Program-made: the position numbers and the translations under genes
Shown: in pieces, positions 1-8,900 of the stretch
Layout of the letters: each line of letters begins with the position of its first letter
How positions within the stretch are numbered: position 1 is the first letter of the stretch
NCBI RefSeq assembly: GCF_026250525.1
Contig: NZ_CP111045.1
Location: forward strand, 310,001 to 374,000
Source of the DNA: Chondrinema litorale
Lineage (GTDB): Bacteria; Bacteroidota; Bacteroidia; Cytophagales; Flammeovirgaceae
Reading direction: 5' to 3'
Length of the DNA: 64,000 bases
The notes under the pieces: generated by a model
Databases searched by the model: none
What the model saw: the letters and a program-made list of their open reading frames with translations, nothing else
What the model was told of the DNA's origin: nothing

Positions 1-68
1 CTCTTACTTTGTCTGGAGAACTCTGTTTTATCATAATCTTTTAACTTATGGTCTTTTTCAATTACTGC

Positions 69-150
69 CAACGCCAGCATATAAAGCGTTCGGCAGTCAA
101 TTTAATAATTTACCGACAAATTCTGCTGGCATGATTTATATGCATTGTTG
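69..150. repeat. Palindromic inter-gene spacer 1
   Basis: An imperfect long palindrome lies just downstream of the minus-strand gene at 157-381. Outer arms are CAAC (69-72) with GTTG (147-150). The main arms are GCATATAAA (77-85) with TTTATATGC (135-143), and an inner pair TCGG/CCGA sits at 90-93/113-116. It resembles an attC-type folded recombination site in shape, but the attC core consensus is not matched. Similar structures occur at 2031-2169 and 4448-4555. Confidence 0.6.
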
Positions 151-156
151 CGTGCT

Positions 157-381
157 TTACACCTTTCCTTCAGCATACAATCGGGTTTCCACAAAACCAA
201 ACTGAGCTCCAAATTCAAAGATCAGCTCATCTGACATTGAAGATTCTAATTCCACGAAAAGAACTTCGTCATCAGTTGTTCTGATAAAAGTCAAATCAGT
301 TCCATTCCTTTTATTGAATTTTTCGATTTCCTGTTTCAACTCATCAGGAAAATTTGTCATTATTCGGAATCTATATTTCAT
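157..381 (-). CDS. Small hypothetical protein (74 aa)
   Basis: A soluble, acidic 74-residue protein with no recognised domain. The start is placed at the ATG at 381 rather than the upstream in-frame ATG at 426. The 381 start overlaps the last 11 bases of the preceding gene (371-925), which suggests translational coupling, while the longer form would run deep into that gene. No signal peptide or membrane segment is visible. It sits in the cassette-like array of small genes and is followed by palindromic spacer 1. Possibly partner of the upstream 184-aa protein, for example a two-gene unit such as toxin/immunity, but the sequence does not prove this. Confidence 0.6.
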   Translation of the reverse strand: MKYRFRIMTNFPDELKQEIEKFNKRNGTDLTFIRTTDDEVLFVELESSMSDELIFEFGAQFGFVETRLYAEGKV

Positions 382-925
382 ACCACTCAACTTTCCACAA
401 ATCACTAATAAGGGCCGACTCTCCATTTACGTTAATTAATACTAGCGTGCTTTTAAAAATATTAAAGGCATATTTGTAGTAATCTGTGCCATTAAGGTAA
501 ACCGATTGTTTTGCATCCAGCTTTGGCATTTTCTTGTGAAGAAATTCTTTAGATTTATCATTCAAATAATTATAGAACTTATTTAACATATAAGAGTCAG
601 CACTAAAAAGGACATGAATTGGGATTTCAATTTCATCCCTCCAGTCAGTTGTAATTTGTACCTTTGAAGCGCCATATCTTTTTTCGAATCTAATATTACA
701 ATCTTGATATTGTAATATTCTTAATCTCATTTTACTACGAAAAACATTAGCTCCATAAGAAGTGCCTAGTGTTACTAAATGCCACTTATCAAATTCTTCC
801 GAAGGAGTTGTGAGGGCTTGAGTTTCATTATCAAAAACAAAATCGCTTGAAACAAATTTTTTAGCACTATTAAAAGCACTCTCAAACTCTTCTTTTCTAA
901 TATTTTTCAGATTAAGTGTTTTCAT
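371..925 (-). CDS. Hypothetical protein (184 aa)
   Basis: A 184-residue soluble protein that I do not recognise. It starts MKTLNLKNIRKEEF, is rich in charged and aromatic residues, and has no signal peptide or transmembrane helix. Its stop overlaps the start of the 74-aa gene by 11 nt (TGGTATGAAATATAG carries both signals), so the two are probably one transcription and translation unit. Upstream lies a spacer whose minus strand ends GTTATGTGCAATACC directly before the ATG, a pattern seen at ends of other spacers here. Function unknown. Confidence 0.65.
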   Translation of the reverse strand: MKTLNLKNIRKEEFESAFNSAKKFVSSDFVFDNETQALTTPSEEFDKWHLVTLGTSYGANVFRSKMRLRILQYQDCNIRFEKRYGASKVQITTDWRDEIEIPIHVLFSADSYMLNKFYNYLNDKSKEFLHKKMPKLDAKQSVYLNGTDYYKYAFNIFKSTLVLINVNGESALISDLWKVEWYEI

Positions 926-1097
926 TTAGTCGGTATTGCACATAACGTCCTGTCTAAAATATGTAAAGATCTAAGTTAGCACTTTCCTTTCCTATTTGAA
1001 AAGCCAAGCCTTAAAAAATCAATCAATTCTGGCTGCTGTTGCAGGTAACCACTGTCCATCCAAGTCTCACCAAAACCCCTATTGAATTTGCATTTTG
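926..1097. other. Spacer between cassette-like genes
   Basis: A 172-nt non-coding spacer. Read on the minus strand it begins directly after the stop of the 301-aa gene and ends GTTATGTGCAATACCG before the ATG of the 184-aa gene. Unlike the other spacers it has no strong full-length palindrome. It may be a hybrid of two spacer halves. Confidence 0.4.
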
Positions 1098-2003
1098 TTA
1101 GCCTCCGTTTTTTCCCTTACATATTTCTAAAAAGTCAAATTTATATGTTAAAATAACTCTAATTGGTTTTCCAAAGTGTTTTCCAGGAATCCATTGATTT
1201 TTGAGATTAGTTAGCAAATCAATCATAGGGTTAATATATTTTTCAACACTTTCTGTTTGATATTTACTATCAGATTCTTTAATACCTGTCAAGGTTCCAT
1301 TTTTTTCAACAATGAAGTCTATATAAATTGACTCAGTATATTTCTTGAATCTTTTGGGTTCAATATTAAGTTGTTCAATTATCAAATTATTTAGTGAATC
1401 AATACCATACTTGAATGTAGGCATTTGGGAGACTTTAATATAAGTATCTTCGTAGCTACATGATTTTTGAGGGAGTAAATATTTTTCTGGATTCTTGATT
1501 CCTTTCTTAAGCTTATTTAATGACCATGTATACAGCTTTTCAGTTTCTTCCCAGCAAATGTCACTATCTATAATACTACCTTTTATTACTTTATTTTCTA
1601 TGGGTAAAAAGTATTCACCACAATTAGATATTGAATAATCATCTTCACTTTCAGTTGTTAAGTTTGATTCTTCATGTTCCCATCCTTGAGAGAGATTTAT
1701 TACCCATGTAGTCCCTAATGGAAATGTTTCAATGTATGGTCTACACAAATTACCTTTATCACCAAATATTCTAATTTCTGTTTTGACTTCTTTTCCTTTA
1801 AGGATTTCAATTATTTCAGCATTTATGCCTACTTTCATAGAATCTCGATATTGTAAGTTCTTAACAATGTAATTATTAACTCTAATTATTGCCGTTAACT
1901 TTGCTTTTTTGCTAGTTTTAAGAAAAGGACCAGCAGAACCACAATCACATGCTTCTAAATTAATCCATGGAAAAATCATTATTAAAAGAATAGCATATCT
2001 CAT
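1098..2003 (-). CDS. Exported NTR/TIMP-like protein with TonB-C-like tail
   Basis: A 301-residue protein with a Sec signal peptide (roughly residues 1-18, ending near LEACDCG). The mature part begins with closely spaced cysteines. Its first about 140 residues (CDCG, then KVGINAEIIEILKG, then LCRPYIETFPLGTTWVINL) resemble the netrin/TIMP-like fold of small bacterial exported proteins. The last about 80 residues (IYIDFIVEKNGTLTGIKE to PIRVILTYKF) resemble a TonB C-terminal domain. There is no transmembrane anchor beyond the leader, so it is not a working TonB energy transducer. I infer a periplasmic or surface protein of unknown role. It is isolated between structured spacers. Confidence 0.6.
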   Translation of the reverse strand: MRYAILLIMIFPWINLEACDCGSAGPFLKTSKKAKLTAIIRVNNYIVKNLQYRDSMKVGINAEIIEILKGKEVKTEIRIFGDKGNLCRPYIETFPLGTTWVINLSQGWEHEESNLTTESEDDYSISNCGEYFLPIENKVIKGSIIDSDICWEETEKLYTWSLNKLKKGIKNPEKYLLPQKSCSYEDTYIKVSQMPTFKYGIDSLNNLIIEQLNIEPKRFKKYTESIYIDFIVEKNGTLTGIKESDSKYQTESVEKYINPMIDLLTNLKNQWIPGKHFGKPIRVILTYKFDFLEICKGKNGG

Positions 2004-2030
2004 ATTACTTTAAATGGGGGTTAACGACTA

Positions 2031-2169
2031 GCTATGATGAGTGGGGATTAGATAGCAACAATCTTTCCTCTACTTCATAGCCACACTTTTATTTCAAATT
2101 TATCACTTGTGGCGAACTTTCCAATCCCCACGAGAAAATCCTGACCTGCAAAACTCTCCATTCATAGCG
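2031..2169. repeat. Palindromic inter-gene spacer 2
   Basis: Long imperfect palindrome of about 139 nt. Arms: GCTATGATGAGTGGGGATTA (2031-2050) pairs in two blocks with AATCCCCAC (2123-2131) and CATTCATAGC (2160-2169). An inner stem GCCACA/TGTGGC lies at 2080-2085/2108-2113. It overlaps the last codons of the 140-aa gene at 2162. Similar in architecture, though not in sequence, to the spacers at 69-150 and 4448-4555. Confidence 0.6.
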
Positions 2170-2584
2170 TTTGTTGTGTGGCATGTTCATCTTCAGTTTT
2201 ATTTTTGATGTTGAGTTTTTGGTAAACAATTCCTGAAATTATCAAGCTGATCGCTCCACCGGTAATAAAGTTCAGAATTCTTCCATCTAGTTCAACATTC
2301 ATAGAAATAAGAACCAAACTAATTAAATGAAGACTAGCTCCAAATAAAAAGGAGTCAGAGCTAAATCTCTTTTTGTTTATCCACCGCCTCAAGCTTGCAA
2401 AAATTAGGATGTTAATGATGATAAACCCAAATGCCATATAAAGACTTGTTCCTAAAATTTCTTTAGTGGTCCACCAGTCAGTTCGGAAAAAATAGTCAGT
2501 ATGTTTTACAAATTTTTCTACTAAAAAGAAGGGTATCCAAAATGAAAATTCTTTAGCTATAATATGAATTAGATAATTCTTCAT
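2162..2584 (-). CDS. Small multi-pass membrane protein (140 aa)
   Basis: A 140-residue protein with about four hydrophobic segments (near residues 8-25, 45-65, 82-95 and 103-120) and a charged C-terminal tail. No family recognised. Its ATG overlaps the stop of a preceding open frame (ATGA, 2581-2584), and its own stop lies inside palindromic spacer 2. This suggests that the spacer boundary defines the end of the gene, as in a cassette. Inner membrane location is inferred from the helices. Function unknown. Confidence 0.55.
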   Translation of the reverse strand: MKNYLIHIIAKEFSFWIPFFLVEKFVKHTDYFFRTDWWTTKEILGTSLYMAFGFIIINILIFASLRRWINKKRFSSDSFLFGASLHLISLVLISMNVELDGRILNFITGGAISLIISGIVYQKLNIKNKTEDEHATQQTL

Positions 2585-2786
2585 TTATCATTCTGTGTTT
2601 CTTCACTTGCAATTTTTCGCTTTTCAGCTTGACGTTCGGATTTCCAGAAAATAGTAACTTCATCATTACAATCATTGCCAACGTCCAGATATGGCACTTC
2701 TAAACATCTACTAAAGTATCGGTATTGTATTTCAGTTTCAAATAGCTCAGTAAAGGTATGTGCTATATCATTTGTTCTATGCCGTT
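2581..2786 (-). pseudogene. 3' fragment of an unknown gene, without start codon
   Basis: An open minus-strand frame of about 68 codons has no usable start codon. It runs from just after a stop that overlaps the end of the serine hydrolase gene, through RHRTNDIAHTFTELFETE and WKSERQAEKRK, to a TGA overlapping the ATG of the 140-aa membrane protein. The sensible amino-acid composition and the stop/start overlap suggest the true C-terminal part of a gene once co-translated with its neighbour. The 5' part has been lost at the junction near 2774-2786. Family unknown. Confidence 0.45.
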
Positions 2787-4415
2787 TTAATTCACCTTGT
2801 TACCTGAATAGGTAACACCATTTTGAGTTATTTCCAAGGCTGTGCTTTTGCCCTGGCCATCTAGAATGAAATCTATGTGTGCATCGATGGATTTGAAGAA
2901 AAACCTTGTAGGTGATTCAGGGAAAAGGTTAGCAGGGTCTTGATCAGTACCAGTAGCCGTAAGTTTACCGTTATCCCATGCTATTGTAAGATCAAATTCC
3001 TGGGAAAGCTTATACCTCCCTACAAATTTAGTCATAGTCTTTTTTGGTAATTTTATTTCCCTTCTTGTGGTATATGGTTTGGAGGCTGTTTTTACGCTTA
3101 TTCTATTCTTCACAGAAACATCGACCAAGGTATCAGCCACTAGCTTGAATTCAATTTGAGTCATGCCGTTTTCAAGTACAAAATGGTTATTGTCAATAGC
3201 AGCCATCATTATCTCTGTGCCATTTGGCAGAACCCAATACAATTTTGCATCCTTTAAAATTACATTACGTGTGCTACGGTCTTTAAAGGTGTACTTACCA
3301 ACCCACTTGTAGATGTCTTCAACATCTGTAGCGACCACAGTAGGTTCTTCAAATGGTTTGTTGATAGTCAAAGCAGCAATTTTGGTAGATATAGGTCGAG
3401 GTTCTCCGCAACTACAATTTGAGAAAATTGCAACGAAAACATCTTCTTTAGGAAGATATATCGCATCTGTTCGAAATCCATGATCGCCACCTGCATGTTC
3501 CACTGTCGGACTTCCATTGATTTCGTTAATAAACCAGCCAAAACCATAATTAATCTCATCGCCATTTTTCAATTGGTGGTTGGTGAATGCCAAATCCAAT
3601 GATTCATTACTAATCAGTAAGTTATTAGCCAGGGCTCTATTCCAGATATATAAATCTTCTACTGTGGACATTAATGATCCAGCTCCGATTGACCAAGACA
3701 GACTCGTATATTGCTTATTTACATAATCGTCATATTTTTCATATCCATAAGCTCGATTTTTAATAATATCAGAATCATTTGCTTGTCTAGAGTTGTGCAT
3801 TCCTAAAGGTTGAAATATATTCTTTTCAACGTAATCACCATAACTTATGCCAGATACTATTTCTATAATTTGACTAAGTAAGATGTAGCCAAAGTTATTG
3901 TATTGAAAAGCCTCACCAGGGCTAAAAGTTTTTGGCTCGTTTTTGAAATAGTCGATCCATGACGGTATATCAAAATCATGTTTCCGAATATTTGAATCCC
4001 ATGGTTTTTGTGTTATGGATCGGGAAATCCCGGAGGTATGAGTCAATAAATGCTTAATACTTATATACTTTCCACCGGTGGGATAGTCTTCAATATATTT
4101 AGTGATATCATCATCTAAATTAAGTTTCCCTTGTTCTATCAGCATTAAAATAGAGACAGCCGTAAACTGCTTGGATATAGATGCTATTTGAAAAACCATA
4201 TCGGTTTGCATGGGGACATCCAATTCCAAATTTGCCATCCCAAAAGCTTTATGATACACAATTTCACCTTCCTTTGCCACTAGTGCTGTTGCTCCTGGGC
4301 CAGTAGCAGGGTACTTCTCATTGAGCAATTTGTCAATCATATTCTCAAAACCTTGCCCATAACTTCTCAATGAGGCCATTGATACGATAACTAAGACTAG
4401 AATTTTTATCTTCAT
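2787..4415 (-). CDS. Exported class C beta-lactamase-type serine hydrolase
   Basis: A 542-residue protein of the beta-lactamase/PBP4* (AmpC-fold) superfamily with a Sec leader (about residues 1-21). Visible motifs are the nucleophile SISK at about 79-82 (S-x-x-K), YNN about 100 residues later (Y-x-N), and EHAGGDHGF for the HxG-type third motif. A C-terminal beta-rich extension of about 200 residues follows the catalytic domain, as in many Bacteroidota homologues. The start at 4415 (MKIKILVL) is chosen because it gives a clean signal peptide; the 41 codons upstream run through the palindromic spacer. Such enzymes are D-peptidases or esterases in the periplasm, and the substrate cannot be told from sequence. 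The gene sits alone between spacers. Confidence 0.85.
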   Translation of the reverse strand: MKIKILVLVIVSMASLRSYGQGFENMIDKLLNEKYPATGPGATALVAKEGEIVYHKAFGMANLELDVPMQTDMVFQIASISKQFTAVSILMLIEQGKLNLDDDITKYIEDYPTGGKYISIKHLLTHTSGISRSITQKPWDSNIRKHDFDIPSWIDYFKNEPKTFSPGEAFQYNNFGYILLSQIIEIVSGISYGDYVEKNIFQPLGMHNSRQANDSDIIKNRAYGYEKYDDYVNKQYTSLSWSIGAGSLMSTVEDLYIWNRALANNLLISNESLDLAFTNHQLKNGDEINYGFGWFINEINGSPTVEHAGGDHGFRTDAIYLPKEDVFVAIFSNCSCGEPRPISTKIAALTINKPFEEPTVVATDVEDIYKWVGKYTFKDRSTRNVILKDAKLYWVLPNGTEIMMAAIDNNHFVLENGMTQIEFKLVADTLVDVSVKNRISVKTASKPYTTRREIKLPKKTMTKFVGRYKLSQEFDLTIAWDNGKLTATGTDQDPANLFPESPTRFFFKSIDAHIDFILDGQGKSTALEITQNGVTYSGNKVN

Positions 4416-4447
4416 AATTGTTTGTTTAGTGATGGCATAGAACGGTG

Positions 4448-4555
4448 GCGGTATGGTGTAAGGGAGTGCGGGCTTTTCACCTATCAAGTTAAAATAAAAA
4501 TTAGAGCGGATTACTACGCAACGAAAACCACTGAACACCTTATTAACTATACCGC
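4448..4555. repeat. Palindromic inter-gene spacer 3
   Basis: Inverted arms GCGGTATGGTGTAAG (4448-4462) and TTATTAACTATACCGC (4540-4555) enclose about 80 nt, directly upstream of the serine hydrolase gene. The arms pair over GCGGTAT with a partly paired extension. The outer sequence GGCATAGAAC (4434-4443) recurs inverted as GTTCTATGCC at 2774-2783, beyond the other end of the gene. Confidence 0.6.
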
Positions 4556-4595
4556 GTGTTGTATGCTGGTGTTTTTATTATAATCAGGATTAGTT

Positions 4596-4757
4596 CTAAT
4601 TCATGGGTTTGTTAGGTGAATCATTAAATGTTGCATGAACATTTGATAATATCTCTACTATGGAATCAATATCTGATTTTACCTGTTCAACTGAAAGAGT
4701 TTGAGAATATAAATTACAACTGAAACATACACAAATTAAATAAAGCAATTTTTTCAT
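4596..4757 (-). CDS. Short exported protein, probably an S41-like N-terminal stub
   Basis: A 53-codon reading frame with a good leader (MKKLLYLICVCFSCNLYSQT) followed by SVEQVKSDIDSIVEILSNVHATF. That segment looks like the N-terminal helix of Bacteroidota S41 peptidase-like proteins (typically a DIDxLxxTLxxVHP pattern), after which the frame ends abruptly. I infer that the gene was cut short and rejoined to a spacer, although a functional small secreted peptide is possible. An operator-like palindrome lies 45 nt upstream. Confidence 0.45.
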   Translation of the reverse strand: MKKLLYLICVCFSCNLYSQTLSVEQVKSDIDSIVEILSNVHATFNDSPNKPMN

Positions 4758-4772
4758 TTCATTAATTACTAC

Positions 4773-4823
4773 TTTTCAACTAAAAGATTAGTTTAAATAT
4801 ACAACTAAATATTTAGTTGAAAA
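4773..4823 (-). promoter_or_regulatory. Operator-like palindromes upstream of the 53-aa gene
   Basis: A perfect 18-nt palindrome CAACTAAATATTTAGTTG lies at 4802-4819. It is nested in a second inverted repeat, TTTTCAACTAAA (4773-4784) with TTTAGTTGAAAA (4812-4823). The position about 16-65 nt upstream of the ATG at 4757, next to a TATATTTA promoter-like box on the minus strand, suggests a repressor site (BlaI/MarR/TetR-type dimer). The regulator is not in view. Confidence 0.5.
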
Positions 4824-5983
4824 ATAATTGTGCTTTTTTTTATAGTTTCAGTTTATTTATTTCAGTATAGTTAAACGATAACTTATAAAATCTCCCATCA
4901 ATTTATTACTTTTTTAATCTTGTAAGGTGTTTAAACTCCTTGGCGAAATCTGCGACACACTTGCATACAACGAACAATTGCAAATTCAGCTTAAAGTGTA
5001 GTAGCTGATTTATTTGTCTGAGGTTTACTTTAGTTTACCAGGCTTATAAATCAGGTATTGAAATTTGTATCGTGTTATCTTTAGTTTATTAAATACATTT
5101 CTGGAGTTTAACACATCTTTTTGTCCGTCTTTGTTGGTATCCATAAAGGCTTTTACAGGAAGAATACAGCCTGCTATTTGGGTCTAATTACAAATCCGCT
5201 ATAGATACAAAAGGATAGTATTTACTTGGGAATTACATATAACACGATACATATTTTTACATTCACTTCATTTAAGATGCCATTTTTAGATTATTTTGTT
5301 TCTCGATTGTTTGACTAATTTTCATCTTATATTTAGTAAACACTTGATTGTCAAATATATAGCTTGTATTTATTCAAATCCCTCCGGCTCTATAACCCAT
5401 ATACAAAAAATCAAATTTGAGTTTATACAACTGAGGAAGTTGTATAAAAAAGCACATAATGTGTCTTTATGTAAAGTGTATCCTTATATTGCCGTAAGTC
5501 AAAAGGTGAACGTGCTTTACGTTTTCCATTAGATGCCATCGCACAAAGAATGGATAAAAAATTTATTCAGGCTAGAGCAGATGGTTAGCATCATAAAGCA
5601 AGTAATTGTAGGCTCATTTTCCCTGTATAACACTGTTAAGGTATTTCCGTATTATACAGATTAAAGAAATTACAATTGTAACTTTCTTACCTTAATATCC
5701 ATCCTCATATCATTGATTTCAATATCAGATTTTAATGCATTACATTTCTATAATGAATTGAGTAATAAAAACTTTAATTTATCTATTGAAACTGCTATAA
5801 AAAAATAGCATCCCCATTAAAAATGGATATTTCATCACTTCGTATTAGGAAATATTTAATATTAACGAAAAAACATCAAGTCATTTTTCCTTTCTTTTGT
5901 AACAAATATTGAGTTAAAATGCTAAATCAGTGGTATAACTCTGGTCATTCAGCATTATCATCTAAATCACAAACCAGTTATAA
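4824..5983. other. Long intergenic region with a decayed gene fragment
   Basis: About 1.16 kb with no convincing intact gene. On the minus strand at 5025-5144 a 39-codon frame (MDTNKDGQKDVLNS, with a DxNxDG calcium-loop-like motif) reads like the C-terminal piece of an exported protein. A plus-strand frame at 5296-5532 lacks protein-like features. Near 4968-4980 the minus strand reads GTTGTATGCAAGTGTG, similar to the ends of the cassette spacers. An inverted repeat CTGTATAA/TTATACAG lies around 5623-5663. The last 40 nt before 5984 presumably hold the promoter of the giant gene. Confidence 0.4.
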
Positions 5984-8900
5984 ATGAAGACTTACTACCT
6001 AGTACTAACGAGCATATTTTTTTTGATAATTTCAACTCAGCTATCCTTAGGACAACATATTGAAAGAAATAAAGCTTATTTACAAGTAAAAAAAGAAACA
6101 AAGAATACTTTGTTACAACATACATCTAGTGTTTTCAAAGAACGTATTCAAAACTCAAAAGAAAGTGCACTTAAATATGTACAACAGAATTCTTTGCCAA
6201 TAAGTATTATAAATGATTCTACCCACTTAGAATTAATAGGTCTTGATCCCATTGGGAAGCCCTTATATTATACTACCTATAATAGAAATGCAGCTCAAAG
6301 TATTGGAACAGAAAAAGTATGGAATGGAGGTACCCTAGGGTTATCACTTTCGGGTAGTGGACTTTATTTAGGCATATGGGATGGTGGAGGTGTAAGGCTT
6401 ACACACGACGAACTACAAGGGAGAGTCTTTCAAAAAGATTATGCATCTTCTTTTGATTCTCATTCAACACATGTAGCCGGAACATTGATAGCTACTGGTG
6501 TATTAGATAGTGCCAAAGGTATGGCGTATGAAGCAGGTCTACATGTATATAACTGGAACTATGATGTATCAGAAATGGCAGAAGCGGCAGCAGATGGAAT
6601 GCTAATATCTAACCATTCTTATGGATTTGTAACAGGTTGGTCACGTGTAGGTGGTAGCTGGATATGGTATGGAGATCCTGATATTAGTAAGAAAGAAGAC
6701 TGGGGTTTTGGATTTTATAGTACAGAAGCTAGGGATTGGGATCAAATAGCTTATCAAGCTCCTTATTACCTCATATTTAAGGCAGCAGGAAATAACAGAG
6801 GAGAAGGACCTTCAAATAGTATATATCCACAAGATGGGCCATACGATTGTATTGGATATATTGGAAATGCAAAAAACATTATAACAGTGGGTTCTGTGGA
6901 AGACATAAATAGTGGATATAGTAGTCCTGAAGATGTAAAAATTAGTTCTTTTAGTAGTTGGGGGCCTACAGATGATGGAAGAATAAAGCCAGACATAGTT
7001 ACAAATGGGTCTGCGGTACTTTCTACCTCTTCAAGTGCTGATAATGCATATGAAAGTATGAGTGGTACATCAATGGCTACACCAAGTGCCGCAGGCTCTT
7101 CATTACTTTTACAGGAACTATATCAGAAGAAATATGGATCTTTTATGTTGTCATCAACTCTTAAGGCCCTAATCATACATACAACAGATGAAGCTGGTGA
7201 TGCAGAAGGTCCAGACTATACACATGGTTGGGGATTAATGAATACTGCAAAAGCTGCACAAGTGATCAGTGAGTCAGATACCAAACATCAGATCATTCAA
7301 GAACCCTTGGCAAACAATACTGAGTTTAGCCTACCTGTTACAATAGGTAATAATCCAGTAACCCTCACTCTTGTTTGGACAGATGTAGCAGGTAATCCTG
7401 TTAGCCCATCGCTAGATCCTAAAGATTTAATGCTTGTAAATGATTTAGATATGCGATTGATAGGAAATGGGAAAGAATATCTTCCATATATATTAGATCC
7501 TTCCAATCCTTCTATGCCTGCAACTAGAGGTGATAATTTTAGAGACAATGTAGAAAAAATATATATTGCCGCACCTACACCGGGTATATATAATATTAAA
7601 ATTAATCATAAGGGTAATTTAGTAACAAAGGATCAAACATTTTCTTTAATAACTAGTGGTGTAGAAGTATCAAACTCCATACTTTGTTCTAATGCAACTG
7701 AAGTTAATATTGGTCTTAATACTGTATCTTCAAATTCGAGATGGTTTGTATTCAATCCTATGTCTGAAGTTGATGGAGTATTGAAATTAAGTACTATAGG
7801 GTTAACTGATTCAGATACACGAGTACAAATATATAGTGATTGTACAGGGGGTATTATTGATTGGGGAGATAATGAGGAAGGACTACAAACAGAAGTTCAA
7901 ACTTTCATTCCTGCAAATGAAAGTGTTTACATCAAATGGGAAAATATATCCGGAATTGAGGACTTTAATTGGTTACTTAGTTATGAAGCTGTTGAACCCT
8001 CTTCTATGATTGACTCAATGGCATTAGTCAAACTTTACGAAACCACCAATGGTAGTAATTGGGTCAAGAATGATAATTGGCTTACTGATGCACCTCTAAA
8101 AGATTGGTGGGGAATAGAAACAAATGAACAAGGTAGAGTAACAAAAATAGATTTATTTGTTATGCCAGAAGGAAATAATCTAACTGGAGAACTTCCAATT
8201 TATGTAAAATATTTAACTGCATTAGAATATTTAAGTTTCAAAGGAAGTAATTTAACTGGTGGATTAACTAATGAATATATCAACTGGAATAAATTAAATT
8301 ACTTAGACCTTAGTCAGAATAAGTTTTCAGGAATTTTTCCCGAATGGATATTAAATCTTACGAATCTTGACACTTTGATATTAGAAAAAAATGAATTTAC
8401 TGGTTCAATACCAAGCTCTATAGATAAGTTAGAAAAACTAAAAAAGCTTGATATAAGTAATAATAAATTTACTGGTTTTTTTTCAACATTAGAGAAGTTA
8501 ATTAACTTACAAGATTTAGATGCCTCATTTAATGAGATTAAATATTTTAATCCAAAAATTGGCAACTTAGCTAATCTAAAAATTTTAAATTTTTCTTATA
8601 ACAACTTTAATAGTTCCTTACCTCGAGAAATAGGAAACTTGACTAAATTAGAAATCTTAGATATTTCCAGTAACCAATTCTCTGGCTATCTACCTTCCGA
8701 ATTAGGAAACTTAACTAACTTACTTGTATTAAATATTTATAACAATCAATTTACTTATTTACCTTCAGAATTCGGGGATTTAACTAATCTGCAAACCTTA
8801 AATGCATCGAATAATAAATTAATTGGTAATTTACCTTCCAAATTAGGAAAATTACATAACCTACAAAATTTAGATCTTTCAGTTAATGATTTTAAAGGCA

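Noticed and set aside
69..150. Calling the palindromic spacers true integron attC sites
   Set aside because: The shape fits, but the RYYYAAC/GTRRRY-type core boxes are not matched and no integrase gene lies in the window.
5296..5532. A 78-codon plus-strand reading frame
   Set aside because: Biased composition, no ribosome binding site, no recognisable motif and a lone position in AT-rich intergenic DNA; more likely chance.
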